Source of the DNA: Parvibaculum sp. | GTDB taxonomy: Bacteria > Pseudomonadota > Alphaproteobacteria > Parvibaculales > Parvibaculaceae | Reading direction: 5' to 3' | DNA length: 64,000 nt | Assembly (NCBI GenBank): GCA_017642695.1 | Contig: JAEPQD010000001.1 | Location: forward strand, 1,435,701 to 1,499,700 | Shown here: positions 10,159 to 18,398 of the stretch, one piece after another | Position numbering within the stretch: the stretch's first letter is position 1 | Layout: the number at the start of each line of letters is the position of its first letter | Translations under genes and position numbers: made by a program | The notes under the pieces: model-generated | Database searches by the model: none | What the model saw: only the letters and a program-made list of their open reading frames with translations | Told to the model about the DNA's origin: nothing

Positions 10159-11135
10159 ACGGGAAACTCGTGATCGGCCTGCCCTCGAAGGGCAGGCTCC
10201 AGGAAAACGCGAACGCCTTCTTCGCACGGGCAGGGCTCAAGGTGAAGCAGGATGGCGGTCGCGGATATACCGGCCGCCTTGCCGGTATCGCGAATGTCGA
10301 GATCGCGTTCCTGTCGGCGTCCGAAATCGCAGGCCAGCTCGAACAGGGGCTGATCCACCTCGGCGTGACCGGCGAAGACCTGATCCGCGAGAAGCTGTCG
10401 ACGCCGGAGCGCGACGTCGAATTGCTTCTGCCGCTCGGTTTCGGCCACGCCGATGTCGTGGTGGCCGTGCCCCAAAGCTGGATCGATGTCGCGACCATGG
10501 CCGACCTCGACGACGTGGCGCTCGCCTTTCACACCAAGCGGGGGCGCAGGCTCCGCGTTGCGACGAAATATTTCAACCTGACGCGGCGTTTCTTCGCCGA
10601 GCACGGGCTGACGGATTACCGCATCGTCGAAAGCCTCGGCGCCACAGAAGGAGCGCCTGCGGCTGGAACGGCGGAGGTGATCGTCGACATCACCTCGACC
10701 GGTGCGACGCTCGCTGCCAACAATCTGAAGATCCTCGACGACGGCACGATGCTGAAGAGCCAGGCAAACCTCGTTGCAAGTCTCGGCGCTACATGGTGCG
10801 AGAGGGCGCTGGCGGCGGCGGGCGAAATCCTCGACCGTGTGTCGGCACAGGCGCGCGCTTCGAAAGTGGTGGAGGTTCGCTTCGCCAGCGAGGGGAACGA
10901 TGGTCCGTTGCTCGAGGAAGTCAGAAGCCGCTTCGGTGTGACGCTGCCCTTCGGCAATGGCGCGGCGGCTCCCGTGCGCATCGCACACTGCCCGGAAGCG
11001 CGTCTCTACGATCTCGTGGCTTTCCTTTATGCGGAAGGCCGCGACACCGTAACGGCCACGCGCGCGGATTATGTCTTCGAGGCGAAGAACCCGCTCCGCG
11101 AAAGGCTTGTGGCGCGTCTCAACGAAGCCCGCTGA
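10155..11135 (+). CDS. hisG: ATP phosphoribosyltransferase catalytic subunit
   Basis: HisG joins ATP and PRPP in the first committed step of histidine biosynthesis. The 326-residue protein has the N-terminal [11 protein letters not shown] block, the [11 protein letters not shown] motif, a [13 protein letters not shown] segment and the phosphate-binding [13 protein letters not shown] loop. It pairs with HisZ, which normally accompanies short HisG proteins of about 210-230 residues. This one carries roughly 100 extra C-terminal residues, as seen in several alphaproteobacteria such as Bradyrhizobium. It overlaps hisZ by 4 nt. It ends three bases before the convergent LysR gene. Confidence 0.94.
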   Translation: MNGKLVIGLPSKGRLQENANAFFARAGLKVKQDGGRGYTGRLAGIANVEIAFLSASEIAGQLEQGLIHLGVTGEDLIREKLSTPERDVELLLPLGFGHADVVVAVPQSWIDVATMADLDDVALAFHTKRGRRLRVATKYFNLTRRFFAEHGLTDYRIVESLGATEGAPAAGTAEVIVDITSTGATLAANNLKILDDGTMLKSQANLVASLGATWCERALAAAGEILDRVSAQARASKVVEVRFASEGNDGPLLEEVRSRFGVTLPFGNGAAAPVRIAHCPEARLYDLVAFLYAEGRDTVTATRADYVFEAKNPLRERLVARLNEAR

Positions 11136-11137
11136 GA

Positions 11138-12058
11138 TCAGGTGTCGCCCGACGCTCCTTCCTCCTCGAGCCATGTGCAGAAGGCAGCGATGAGCGGATC
11201 TGTGGCCTGCGCCTCCGGCACCAGCCAGCAATAGGGACGGGACGGCAACGCCGGGCCTTCGAGAGCCGCGGCGAGGCGCCCTGCGCGAATGTCGTCGGCG
11301 ATGATCGGGAGAGGTCCGAGCGCGACGCCGAGTCCGTCGCTTGCCGCCTGAAGCGCCAGATAGAAGTGGTCGAAATCCTGGCGGGCGGCTTTCTCTCCGG
11401 CGTCTTCAGCGTCTGCCGCCGCGAGCCATCGGGACCACGCGCCGGGCCGAGTGTCAGCATGGAGGAGCGTGTGCCGCGAGAGGTCGGCGGGAACGGTGAC
11501 GGGCATCCGCGCGAGGAGCTCGGGTGCGGCGACCGGGATTTCCCGTTCTTCCATAAAGGCCGCCCCGATGATGCCGGACGGAACGGGTGCCGCCTCGCGG
11601 CGGATCGCGATGTCGTAGCTGCCATGCGCGAGCCGCTCGACCGCTTCGTCCGAGGTGACGAGGCGAAGCTCGACCTGTGGCTCCATCTGCTGGAAGCGCG
11701 CAAGCCGCGGCAGGAGCCAGCGCATGGCGAAGGTCGGAAGCGCGTTGATGGTGAGCTGGCGCGGCTTGCCTGCGCTCGCGCGGAGCCGCTCCGTCGCCGC
11801 CGCGATGCCGTCGAAGGCGCCGCCGATTTCGTCGCGGTAGCGCGTTCCAGCCTCCGTGAGCTTCAGTCGCTTGCCCGCCCGCTCGAAAAGGGCTGCCCCG
11901 GCCCACTCCTCGAGGGCGCGGATATGGCGGCTCACCGCGCCATGCGTAACGAAGAGCTCGGCCGCCGCAGCAGTGAGGCTGCCAAGGCGCGCCGTGGCCT
12001 CGAACGCCTTGAGGGCGGAGAGCGGCGGCAGGTCGCGGCGTGGGGGTGTCCGCATCAT
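11138..12058 (-). CDS. LysR-family (GcvA-like) transcriptional regulator
   Basis: This is a 306-residue regulator with an N-terminal winged helix-turn-helix (LPPLSALKAFEATARLGSLTAAAAEL, then VSRHIRALEEWAGAALFER) and a type 2 periplasmic-binding-like effector domain (GVALGPLPII pattern). It resembles the GcvA/AmpR branch. The ATG at 12058 (followed by a second ATG) was chosen; an upstream GTG at 12076 is possible. No clear Shine-Dalgarno is visible. A perfect dyad starts one base upstream of this start codon, suggesting autoregulation. The divergent TauE-type permease is the obvious target. The effector is unknown. Confidence 0.85.
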   Translation of the reverse strand: MMRTPPRRDLPPLSALKAFEATARLGSLTAAAAELFVTHGAVSRHIRALEEWAGAALFERAGKRLKLTEAGTRYRDEIGGAFDGIAAATERLRASAGKPRQLTINALPTFAMRWLLPRLARFQQMEPQVELRLVTSDEAVERLAHGSYDIAIRREAAPVPSGIIGAAFMEEREIPVAAPELLARMPVTVPADLSRHTLLHADTRPGAWSRWLAAADAEDAGEKAARQDFDHFYLALQAASDGLGVALGPLPIIADDIRAGRLAAALEGPALPSRPYCWLVPEAQATDPLIAAFCTWLEEEGASGDT

Positions 12059-12079
12059 CTTGTGAGTATAGATCACAAG
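12059..12079. promoter_or_regulatory. 21-bp dyad operator in the LysR/permease divergent region
   Basis: A perfect inverted repeat CTTGTGA-N7-TCACAAG abuts the LysR start codon and lies about 78 bp upstream of the permease start. Its size and T-N11-A-like symmetry suit a LysR-type regulator. The spacer of 7 argues against a CRP site (TGTGA-N6-TCACA). Binding is inferred. Confidence 0.55.
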
Positions 12080-12156
12080 GCATGAGCGAAGAACTGATTT
12101 GATATATGATTTTTATCGTAGGAATTTGTGCGTGAAATGCACAGATGAGGGTCCCC

Positions 12157-12903
12157 ATGTTCGCTTCCTCCGCCATTCTCGGCATCGTCGTTGTGGTAAC
12201 GGCGACGCTTTCCGGCATCTTCGGGATGGCGGGTGGCATGATCCTCATGGCCTTCCTCACCTTCACCTATTCGGTGGGGGCGGCGATGATGCTTCACGGC
12301 GTGACGCAGGCCGTCTCCAACGGATACCGCGCCGTCATCAACCGGAACGATATCGTCTGGCGGCTGGTCGCCACCAACATGGCGGGATCGCTCGCCGCGC
12401 TCGCGCTCTTCATGGTGGTGAGCTTCGTTCCCGACAAGGCGACGGTCTATCTCGTGCTTGGCGCGATCCCCTTCGTCGCCTTCGCCATCCCGAAGAGTTG
12501 GGGCCTCGACATCACGAAGCCTTTCGTCGCGCCCACCTGCGGCTTCGTCGTGACGGCGCTCACGCTGACCGCCGGCGTCGCCGGACCGATCCTCGATGTC
12601 TTCTTCGTGCAGAGCCCGCTGACACGCCACCAGATCGTCGCGACAAAGGCCGTGACGCAGACGCTGCAGCACCTGACGAAACTTCTCTATTTCGGTGTGC
12701 TGGCTGCCCACCTCCTGCCCGCGGCGGACCTGCCCTGGTGGATCTATGTGATGGTCGCGCCGCTCGCCATGCTTGGCACAACGCTGGGCAAGATGGTGCT
12801 CGACCGCATGCAGGACGCGCAGTTCAAGACATGGAGCCGCTACATCCTCTTCGTGCTGGGTGCGATCCTGATCTGGCAGGGTGTGTCACTGTTAGTCGGC
12901 TGA
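12157..12903 (+). CDS. TauE/SafE family permease (sulfite exporter-like)
   Basis: This integral-membrane protein (248 residues from ATG 12157) has about seven or eight hydrophobic segments. It shows the family's internal repeat pattern of glycine-rich helices (TLSGIFGMAGGMILMAFL and TLTAGVAGPILDVFFV). TauE/SafE proteins export sulfite, sulfoacetate or other organic anions, but the family is broad and the substrate cannot be read here. The start was chosen because GAGGG (12148-12152) sits at the right distance; an ATG 12 nt upstream is less well placed. It is divergent from a LysR regulator. Its 3' end overlaps the convergent SDR gene by 12 nt. Confidence 0.85.
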   Translation: MFASSAILGIVVVVTATLSGIFGMAGGMILMAFLTFTYSVGAAMMLHGVTQAVSNGYRAVINRNDIVWRLVATNMAGSLAALALFMVVSFVPDKATVYLVLGAIPFVAFAIPKSWGLDITKPFVAPTCGFVVTALTLTAGVAGPILDVFFVQSPLTRHQIVATKAVTQTLQHLTKLLYFGVLAAHLLPAADLPWWIYVMVAPLAMLGTTLGKMVLDRMQDAQFKTWSRYILFVLGAILIWQGVSLLVG

Positions 12904-13704
12904 GAGGCCTTTCGCAGCGAGGAACTTCCGGCGGCCCTGCTCGCCGAGCTTCTCCATGAGCGGAAGAAGCGGCCCGATCATCCACGGGAAGGATGCGAAG
13001 AAGCGCGCCGTAACACTTGCGCTCCAGGGCGAATAGACCTCGAGCTTGCCGGTATCGACCGCCTTCATCGTCGCTTCCGCAATGTCTTCCGGTGACATCA
13101 CCTTGTCGACGAAATTGAGCACCGACCCGCCATGCGTTGCCTCGTGGAGCAGCATCGGCGTGTCGACGGCAGCTGGATAGACACCCGACACCTTCACTCC
13201 GAACGGCGCGAGTTCCTGATGGAAGCCGCAGAGGAAGCCGCGCAGGCCGAATTTCGAGGCGGAATAGATCGCGCTGTCCTTGAGCGAGATGACGCCGCCG
13301 AGGGAAACGGTCGAAACCATGGCGCCGCTTCCCCGCGCGATCATCTGCGGCGCGGCGGCGCGCATAAGCCGGATCGGCGTGCGCATGTTGATTTCGAGAT
13401 GGAGGTCAAGCGCCGCCTGGTCGAGATCGGTCACTGCGCCCGGCACGATGATGCCGGCATTATTGACGAGAATGTCGAGATCGGCGAGATCGCCTCGGAG
13501 GCGCTCGCAAAGCGTTTCGACGCTGTCGCGTGAAGCGAGGTCGCAAAGGATCTTCTCGGGTGCGGTGCCGAGCGTCGCCGCAACGGCGTCGAGCGCCGCC
13601 ACATCACGGTCGACAAGGATGAGCCCATAGCCGCGCTTGTCGAAGGCGCGCGCGATCGCCGCTCCGATGCCGCTGCCAGCGCCCGTGACGAGTGCTTTCG
13701 TCAT
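12892..13704 (-). CDS. Short-chain dehydrogenase/reductase
   Basis: This is a 270-residue classical SDR: NAD(P)-binding TGAGSGIGAAIA at residues 7-18, NNAG at about 87, catalytic Ser in VSTVSLGG and the YSASK motif (Tyr/Lys about 153-157). An acidic residue ends beta-2 (LVDRD), which suggests NAD(H) preference. The C-terminal end contains a hydrophobic stretch (FFASFPWMIGPLLPLM), seen in SDRs that work on lipophilic substrates. It starts in an ATGA overlap with the upstream monooxygenase gene, so the two form one transcript. It probably oxidises an alcohol in the monooxygenase pathway. Confidence 0.88.
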   Translation of the reverse strand: MTKALVTGAGSGIGAAIARAFDKRGYGLILVDRDVAALDAVAATLGTAPEKILCDLASRDSVETLCERLRGDLADLDILVNNAGIIVPGAVTDLDQAALDLHLEINMRTPIRLMRAAAPQMIARGSGAMVSTVSLGGVISLKDSAIYSASKFGLRGFLCGFHQELAPFGVKVSGVYPAAVDTPMLLHEATHGGSVLNFVDKVMSPEDIAEATMKAVDTGKLEVYSPWSASVTARFFASFPWMIGPLLPLMEKLGEQGRRKFLAAKGLSAD

Positions 13705-15056
13705 GCCGCCTTCCGCGCGGGCACTTGCTTCAGCAAAGCATCGAAGCAGCCGTCATCGAGGCCCGGCCAGCCGAAGTGCTTGCGGAGCTTGCCCATGTGC
13801 TTGCGATAGGCGTCGATCTCCACATAGGTCGCGTGCCGCGCGGAACCGACGAACTTGATGCCGCCGGTGAGGTCTGGCTTGTCGGTGGCGATGAGCTTGT
13901 CGAGCTGCGCCGCTCCAGTTCTGCCCTTGGCGCGAACCATGATGGCGCGCGCGATCATGTCCGCCATCTCGTCGAAAAGCTTGTAGGCACCGCCGTTGGT
14001 CTCCATGAAGCCAAGCGCGTAGAGCGTCGGATGCTCGCGGCTGAAGAGGTTCATGTAGAGATCGGGCTTGCCGCTCTTCCAGGTGAAGACGGACGGATCG
14101 ACGTAAGGCACCTTCCATGTGTAGCCTGTCGCGCAGAGCACCAGGTCGATCTCCTCGGACGTACCATCTTTGAAGTGGACGGTCTTGCCCTCGAAGCGCT
14201 CCACATCCGGCTTCGCTTTGATGTCGCCATGGCCGAGATAGTGCAGGAGTTGCGTGTTCAGGATCGGATGTGTCTCGAAGAGCTTGTGATCCGGTTTCTG
14301 AAGCCCGAGCCGCGTCAGGTCACCGTTGAGGATGCGCAGGATCACCCCGAAGATGCGCTGCGTAAGCCACATCGGCAGATGCGGACCCTCATGCGCGACG
14401 ACGTCGGCCGGAATGCCGAAGAGATGCTTGGGCAGGAAGTGATAACCACGCCGGAGACTGATGAAGGCGGCGTCTGCTCCTTTCGCCGCGTCGCAGGCGA
14501 TGTCGCAGCCGGAATTCCCCGCGCCTATGACGAGGACGCGCTTGCCGCGGAATTCGTCCATCGAGCGGAAGGTGACGGCGTGGCGCATCTCGCCGGTGAA
14601 ACTGCCCGGATAGTCTGGCATGACGGGATGCCAGTTGGTGCCGTTCGCGCAGACGAGCGAACCGTATTGCTTCGTCTCGCCGGTCGAGAGCCTCACCTGC
14701 CAGCTGCCGTCGGCCTGCAGTTCCGCCTTTTCGACGGAAGTATTGAAACGGATGTGATCGCGGAGCCCATAGGCATCCGCGAAGAGGCGCATGTAGCCGT
14801 GGATCTGCCTGTTGGAGGGATAGTCCGGATAGTCGTCCGGCATCGGGAAGTCGTGATAGTGCGACTGTGTTTTCGAGGAAATGAAATGGGCCGAGTCGTA
14901 GACAGGCGAGCCGGGATTCGACTGATCCCAGAGCCCGCCGACATCCGAATGCCGCTCATAGACATCGAAGGGAATGCCGTGGCGCAGGAAAGTGCGCGCG
15001 AGGCTGAGCCCTGCCGGTCCGCCGCCTACCACGCATACGCGTCCGATCTCAGCCAT
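13701..15056 (-). CDS. Flavin-containing monooxygenase (FMO type)
   Basis: This is a 451-residue NADPH- and oxygen-dependent flavoprotein. It has an FAD-binding GGGPAGLSLA near the start, the FMO fingerprint FTGEMRHAVTF (FxGxxxHxxxF) at about residue 160, and an NADPH-binding GAGNSGCDIA at about 180. The last residue of the fingerprint is Phe rather than Trp, which favours an N/S-oxygenating FMO over a Baeyer-Villiger enzyme. The ATG at 15056 gives the usual start just before the Rossmann strand. Cotranscribed with the SDR and divergent from a TetR regulator, it looks like an inducible oxidation module. The substrate is not evident. Confidence 0.9.
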   Translation of the reverse strand: MAEIGRVCVVGGGPAGLSLARTFLRHGIPFDVYERHSDVGGLWDQSNPGSPVYDSAHFISSKTQSHYHDFPMPDDYPDYPSNRQIHGYMRLFADAYGLRDHIRFNTSVEKAELQADGSWQVRLSTGETKQYGSLVCANGTNWHPVMPDYPGSFTGEMRHAVTFRSMDEFRGKRVLVIGAGNSGCDIACDAAKGADAAFISLRRGYHFLPKHLFGIPADVVAHEGPHLPMWLTQRIFGVILRILNGDLTRLGLQKPDHKLFETHPILNTQLLHYLGHGDIKAKPDVERFEGKTVHFKDGTSEEIDLVLCATGYTWKVPYVDPSVFTWKSGKPDLYMNLFSREHPTLYALGFMETNGGAYKLFDEMADMIARAIMVRAKGRTGAAQLDKLIATDKPDLTGGIKFVGSARHATYVEIDAYRKHMGKLRKHFGWPGLDDGCFDALLKQVPARKAA

Positions 15057-15085
15057 GATCTGCTCCCGAGTAAAGTGAATAATCC

Positions 15086-15097
15086 TCACATTTGTGA
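15086..15097. promoter_or_regulatory. Candidate TetR operator (FMO/TetR divergent region)
   Basis: The inverted repeat TCACA-TT-TGTGA sits midway between the divergent FMO and TetR starts. It is followed by a further GTGATAA repeat. It is the only clear dyad in the 96-bp gap. Assignment to the adjacent TetR protein is inferred from position. Confidence 0.45.
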
Positions 15098-15152
15098 TAA
15101 GTGATAAACCCTCATATTTTCCGATGCAACGGGAAAATGAACGGGACAGGAT

Positions 15153-15773
15153 ATGACCGAAACCCTGGGCATTCGCCGTCAGCCGACGCAGGCTCGCGCC
15201 CGAGAGCGTGTGGAGCGCATTCTCGCGGCCGCGACCGCACTGATCGCGGAGACCGGCAGCGACGCGGTGAAGATGACGGAAGTGGCGGAGCGCGCGGGCG
15301 TGCCCATCGGCTCGCTCTACCAGTATTTCCCCGACAAACCGGCGATCCTCCGGACTCTCGCCATGCGCGTGATGGAGCGTGTGCGCGACGGGCTGCGCCA
15401 GAATCTCGAAGGTCTTGAGGACGCGGAAGACGCCATTGAGCGCGTCGATGCGATCATGGTCGGTTATTATGAGCTCTTCCTCACAGAGCCCGTGACGCGC
15501 GACATCTGGTCGGGCACGCAGTCCGACAAGGCGCTGCAGGAGCTCGACGTCGAGGACAGCCGCGAGAACGGCCGCATCTTCTCCACCGCGCTGAAACATC
15601 TCGTGCCGAAGCGCAACCATGCGCGGCTCGAAACGGCATCCTTCCTGCTGATGCAACTTTCCGGCGCTGCGGTGCGGCTCGCCATAGCTGTCGGCCGCAA
15701 GGAAGGCGACCGGCAGATCGACGAATTCCGTCGCATCATGCGCCGCGAACTCGAAAGCCTACTCGAAGCCTGA
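15153..15773 (+). CDS. TetR-family regulator of the FMO/SDR operon
   Basis: The 206-residue protein has an N-terminal TetR helix-turn-helix (RVERILAAATALIAETG, then TEVAERAGVPIGSLYQYFPDK, residues about 17-65). A helical ligand domain follows, of the TetR_C type often found beside oxidoreductase genes. It reads away from the FMO/SDR operon across a 96-bp gap with a TCACA/TGTGA dyad, the usual layout for a repressor induced by the substrate of the genes it controls. The ATG is preceded by GGGACAGGAT. The effector is unknown. Confidence 0.88.
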   Translation: MTETLGIRRQPTQARARERVERILAAATALIAETGSDAVKMTEVAERAGVPIGSLYQYFPDKPAILRTLAMRVMERVRDGLRQNLEGLEDAEDAIERVDAIMVGYYELFLTEPVTRDIWSGTQSDKALQELDVEDSRENGRIFSTALKHLVPKRNHARLETASFLLMQLSGAAVRLAIAVGRKEGDRQIDEFRRIMRRELESLLEA

Positions 15774-15865
15774 GTGCGGCGTCCGCTTCCGGCTTGCCGG
15801 AAGCAGGTCCTCTTCCTAGAGTTCTCGCCGCGCCAACGGACGGCGCGCTACGGGAGGCGAGAGGG

Positions 15866-16663
15866 ATGGCGGAAGCAGCGATCCGGGTGGGCATCGGCGG
15901 ATGGGTCTTCGAGCCCTGGCGCGGCACGTTCTATCCCGAGGGCCTCGCCCAGAAGCGCGAACTCGAATATGCGAGTTCGAAGCTCGCGACCATTGAGATC
16001 AATGGCACTTACTATGGCTCGCAGAAGCCGGAGAGTTTCCGCAAGTGGCGCGCAGAGACGCCGGAAGGCTTCGTTTTCTCGCTGAAGGGCCCGCGCTTTG
16101 CGACCAACCGCCGTGTGCTCGCGGAAGCGGGGCCTTCCATCGAGAAGTTCTTCGAAAGCGGCGTGACGGAACTGAAGGAAAAGCTCGGTGTCGTGAACTG
16201 GCAGTTCATGGGCACCAAGAAATTCGATCCCGACGACTTCGCCGCCTTTCTCGATCTCCTGCCGAAAAACCACAACGGAGTAACACTGCGCCACGCGGTG
16301 GAAGTTCGTAACGACAGCTTCAAGGCGAAGGACTTCATCGATCTCGTGAAGGAACGCGGCGTCGCCGTGGTGACGGCGGCGGACTCGGACTACACGCAGA
16401 TCGGCGACATTACCGCGCCCTTCGTCTATGCGCGCATCATGGGGACGGACGAGAACGAAAAGGTCGGCTATTCAAAAAAGGCGCTTGATGGCTGGGCCGC
16501 CCGTGCGAAGGACTGGGCCAAGGGTGAGGTGCCCAAGGGTATCGACGCCGTGGCCACAAAGAAGGCGGCGAAGCCCGTGAAGGACGTCTTCCTCTACGTG
16601 ATCTCGGGCGCAAAGGTCCGCAATCCCCTTGCCGCCATGGCGATTGCGGACCGCTTGAAGTAG
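15866..16663 (+). CDS. DUF72 family protein (TIM-barrel, unknown function)
   Basis: This 265-residue protein of the DUF72 (YecE-like) family is recognised by VGIGGWVFEPWRGTFYP at the start, IEINGTYYG, FSLKGPRFATNRR and LRHAVEVRNDSF. The family folds as a TIM barrel resembling sugar-phosphate isomerases and endonuclease IV, and its activity is not known. The start at 15866 was preferred to a longer frame because the conserved domain begins eight residues later and a GGGAGG-type ribosome site precedes it. It ends three bases before the convergent glyA gene. Confidence 0.85.
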   Translation: MAEAAIRVGIGGWVFEPWRGTFYPEGLAQKRELEYASSKLATIEINGTYYGSQKPESFRKWRAETPEGFVFSLKGPRFATNRRVLAEAGPSIEKFFESGVTELKEKLGVVNWQFMGTKKFDPDDFAAFLDLLPKNHNGVTLRHAVEVRNDSFKAKDFIDLVKERGVAVVTAADSDYTQIGDITAPFVYARIMGTDENEKVGYSKKALDGWAARAKDWAKGEVPKGIDAVATKKAAKPVKDVFLYVISGAKVRNPLAAMAIADRLK

Positions 16664-16666
16664 CGC

Positions 16667-17929
16667 CTATAGCCCGGGCACCGGAAAGCGCGAGGTGAGC
16701 GCGCGCGTGCGCGCGGCGAGCTTTTCCTCCGCCGTGCGGTCGCCCTTGGCGGCGAGCGTTTCCGCGATGATGCCGCCGATCTCCGTCATCTCCGCTTCTC
16801 CCATGCCGCGCGCCGTGGGCGCGGGCGTGCCGAGGCGGAGGCCGGAAGGCCGCATGGGCGGGTTCGGATCGTCCGGAATCACCTGCTTGTTCGTCGTGAG
16901 GCCGACGCGGTCGAGCGCCTCCTGCGCTTCCGCGCCGTCTATCCCGAAGCTCGCGACCGTATCGATGACGAGGAGATGGTTGTCCGTGCCGCCGGTGACG
17001 AGTTTCACCTGCCATTCCATCAGCGCTGCCGCCAGCGCCTTGGCGTTGGTGAGAACGCCCCACGCATAATCCCTGAAGGCGGGCAGGGCGGCGAGGCGGA
17101 AGGTAACGGCGGCGGCGGCCACCTGGTTCATGTGCGGCCCGCCCTGAAGCCCCGGAAAGACGGAGGCGTCGATCTTCTTCGCGAAACCCTTTTTGCAGAG
17201 GATGAGCCCGCCGCGCGGACCGCGAAGAGACTTGTGCGTCGTCGTCGTCATCACGTCGAAGCCGGCATCAAGCGGGTTGCGCATGACGTCCGCCGCGATG
17301 AGACCACCGATATGGGAGACGTCCGCCATGGTGAGCGCGCCCACTTCGTTCGCCACCTTCCTGAAGTCGGCATAGTCGTAATCGCGCGGATAGGAGGAGT
17401 AGCCGCAGACGACAAGCTTTGGTCTCGTCTCCCGCGCAACGGCGCGCAGATGATCGAAGTCGATGGCGCCGGTCGCGGGGTCCGTCTTGTAGCGTACGAA
17501 ATTGAAAAGGCGGCCCATATGGCTCACCGGCGCGCCGTGCGTCAGATGCCCGCCATGGGAAAGGTCCATCGCGAGGATTGTGTCGCCGGGTTCGAGAAGG
17601 CCGAGATAAACCGCCTGATTCATTGGCGAGCCTGATAGCGGCTGCACATTCGCGTGTTCCGCGCGAAAGAGCGCCTTCGCCCGGTCGCGGGCGAGCGTCT
17701 CGATCCGGTCTGTATAATCCTGCCCGCCGTAATAGCGCCGCCCCGGATAGCCTTCCGAATATTTGTTGGTGAAGGCGGAGCCGAGCAACGTCAGCACTTC
17801 GGGAAAGGCGTAATTCTCGGAAGGGATGAGTTCGAGGCCCGCCCGCTGGCGCGCCTCCTCGCCCTTCAATGCCAGAAATATCTCGTTATCGGTCTGCGCG
17901 AGCTGCACGCGTTGATCGGATGAGGGCAT
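16667..17929 (-). CDS. glyA: Serine hydroxymethyltransferase
   Basis: This PLP enzyme interconverts serine and glycine while charging tetrahydrofolate with a one-carbon unit. The 420-residue product has LIPSENYAFPEV, YPGRRYYGG, HLTHGAPV, the PLP-stacking His206 in ADVSHIGG and Lys233 in TTTTHKSLRGPRGG. It departs from standard GlyA at several usually fixed places (SGSPMNQ for SGSQAN, THKS for THKT), so it may be a divergent paralogue. The ATG at 17929 lies just after a ZTP riboswitch and terminator, which ties its expression to one-carbon/purine status. Serine hydroxymethyltransferase activity is likely; narrow substrate differences are possible. Confidence 0.9.
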   Translation of the reverse strand: MPSSDQRVQLAQTDNEIFLALKGEEARQRAGLELIPSENYAFPEVLTLLGSAFTNKYSEGYPGRRYYGGQDYTDRIETLARDRAKALFRAEHANVQPLSGSPMNQAVYLGLLEPGDTILAMDLSHGGHLTHGAPVSHMGRLFNFVRYKTDPATGAIDFDHLRAVARETRPKLVVCGYSSYPRDYDYADFRKVANEVGALTMADVSHIGGLIAADVMRNPLDAGFDVMTTTTHKSLRGPRGGLILCKKGFAKKIDASVFPGLQGGPHMNQVAAAAVTFRLAALPAFRDYAWGVLTNAKALAAALMEWQVKLVTGGTDNHLLVIDTVASFGIDGAEAQEALDRVGLTTNKQVIPDDPNPPMRPSGLRLGTPAPTARGMGEAEMTEIGGIIAETLAAKGDRTAEEKLAARTRALTSRFPVPGL

Positions 17930-17946
17930 GTTGGTCTCCTGGAGCC

Positions 17947-17987
17947 AAATAAAAAGCCCGGCCAGCATCTTCATGTGCTGCCCAGGC
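17947..17987 (-). terminator. Riboswitch-controlled intrinsic terminator upstream of glyA
   Basis: In the glyA direction, a 12-pair stem (arms 17976-17987 and 17956-17967, one mismatch and one G-U pair) is followed directly by TTTTTATT. Its 5' arm contains the conserved 3' segment of the ZTP aptamer (CGCCTGGGC). Folding the aptamer and folding the terminator are therefore mutually exclusive. Confidence 0.88.
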
Positions 17988-18056
17988 GATCGGCTCGAAA
18001 GACCAGTCTCCGCGCTCCCCGATGGTTGCCCATCTCATATCGCCAGTCGCGCGGAG
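17980..18056 (-). promoter_or_regulatory. ZTP (pfl) riboswitch aptamer
   Basis: Read on the minus strand, stem P1 pairs CTCCGCG (18056-18050) with CGCGGAG (18014-18008). Inside are the conserved GACTGGCG (18048-18041), a GATGG-GCAA-CCATC hairpin and CGGGGAG. The 3' conserved CGCCTGGGC (17988-17980) can form the pseudoknot with GGCG. These are the hallmarks of the pfl motif, which binds ZTP/ZMP, the alarmone of 10-formyl-THF shortage. An overlapping terminator follows, so ZTP binding should let transcription run into glyA. Confidence 0.92.
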
Positions 18057-18398
18057 GATATGTGCGACCGGTAACGGGCGCTACTCAAGCACCAAACCGT
18101 CACCCCGTCAATTCGGGTAATGAGAAGGTGCGCAACCCGAAACACGATCGTGCCGAAAGATGGCGGATTGTAAGAAAAACAGGAAGAGTGCGAAGCGGAA
18201 GGTACTGTCGCCGCTCGCTGAACATGTACACAGCATGCGGATCGCCGCCCGCGAGCCAGAACTTCACGGCGAGTACGATATACGAAGCATTTGAGTACCG
18301 AGCGTTGTCGCCGAGTAGTGCGTCGGCTCCCGTCTGGATCAGCAACGCCGTAACGGCGAGGCTTGGGACGCCTGTGGCAGCATGGATGGCCTATCTCA
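18057..18398. other. 342-bp region with no clear gene; weak minus-strand ORF
   Basis: This is probably the glyA promoter and upstream leader. A minus-strand open frame (18100-18345, 81 residues, TTG start) reads through much of it. It contains a hydrophobic stretch (SYIVLAVKFWLAGG), but I recognise no family, and no convincing ribosome site or ATG was found. It may be the remnant of a lost membrane-protein gene or chance. Nothing else in the stretch stands out. Confidence 0.35.

Noticed and set aside
12061..12077. CRP/FNR-type site in the LysR/TauE gap
   Set aside because: Spacing between TGTGA and TCACA is 7, not the 6 expected for CRP, and a LysR regulator is adjacent.
13692..15104. Plus-strand ORF of 470 residues
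   Set aside because: It is antisense to the flavin monooxygenase; composition is that of a shadow frame.
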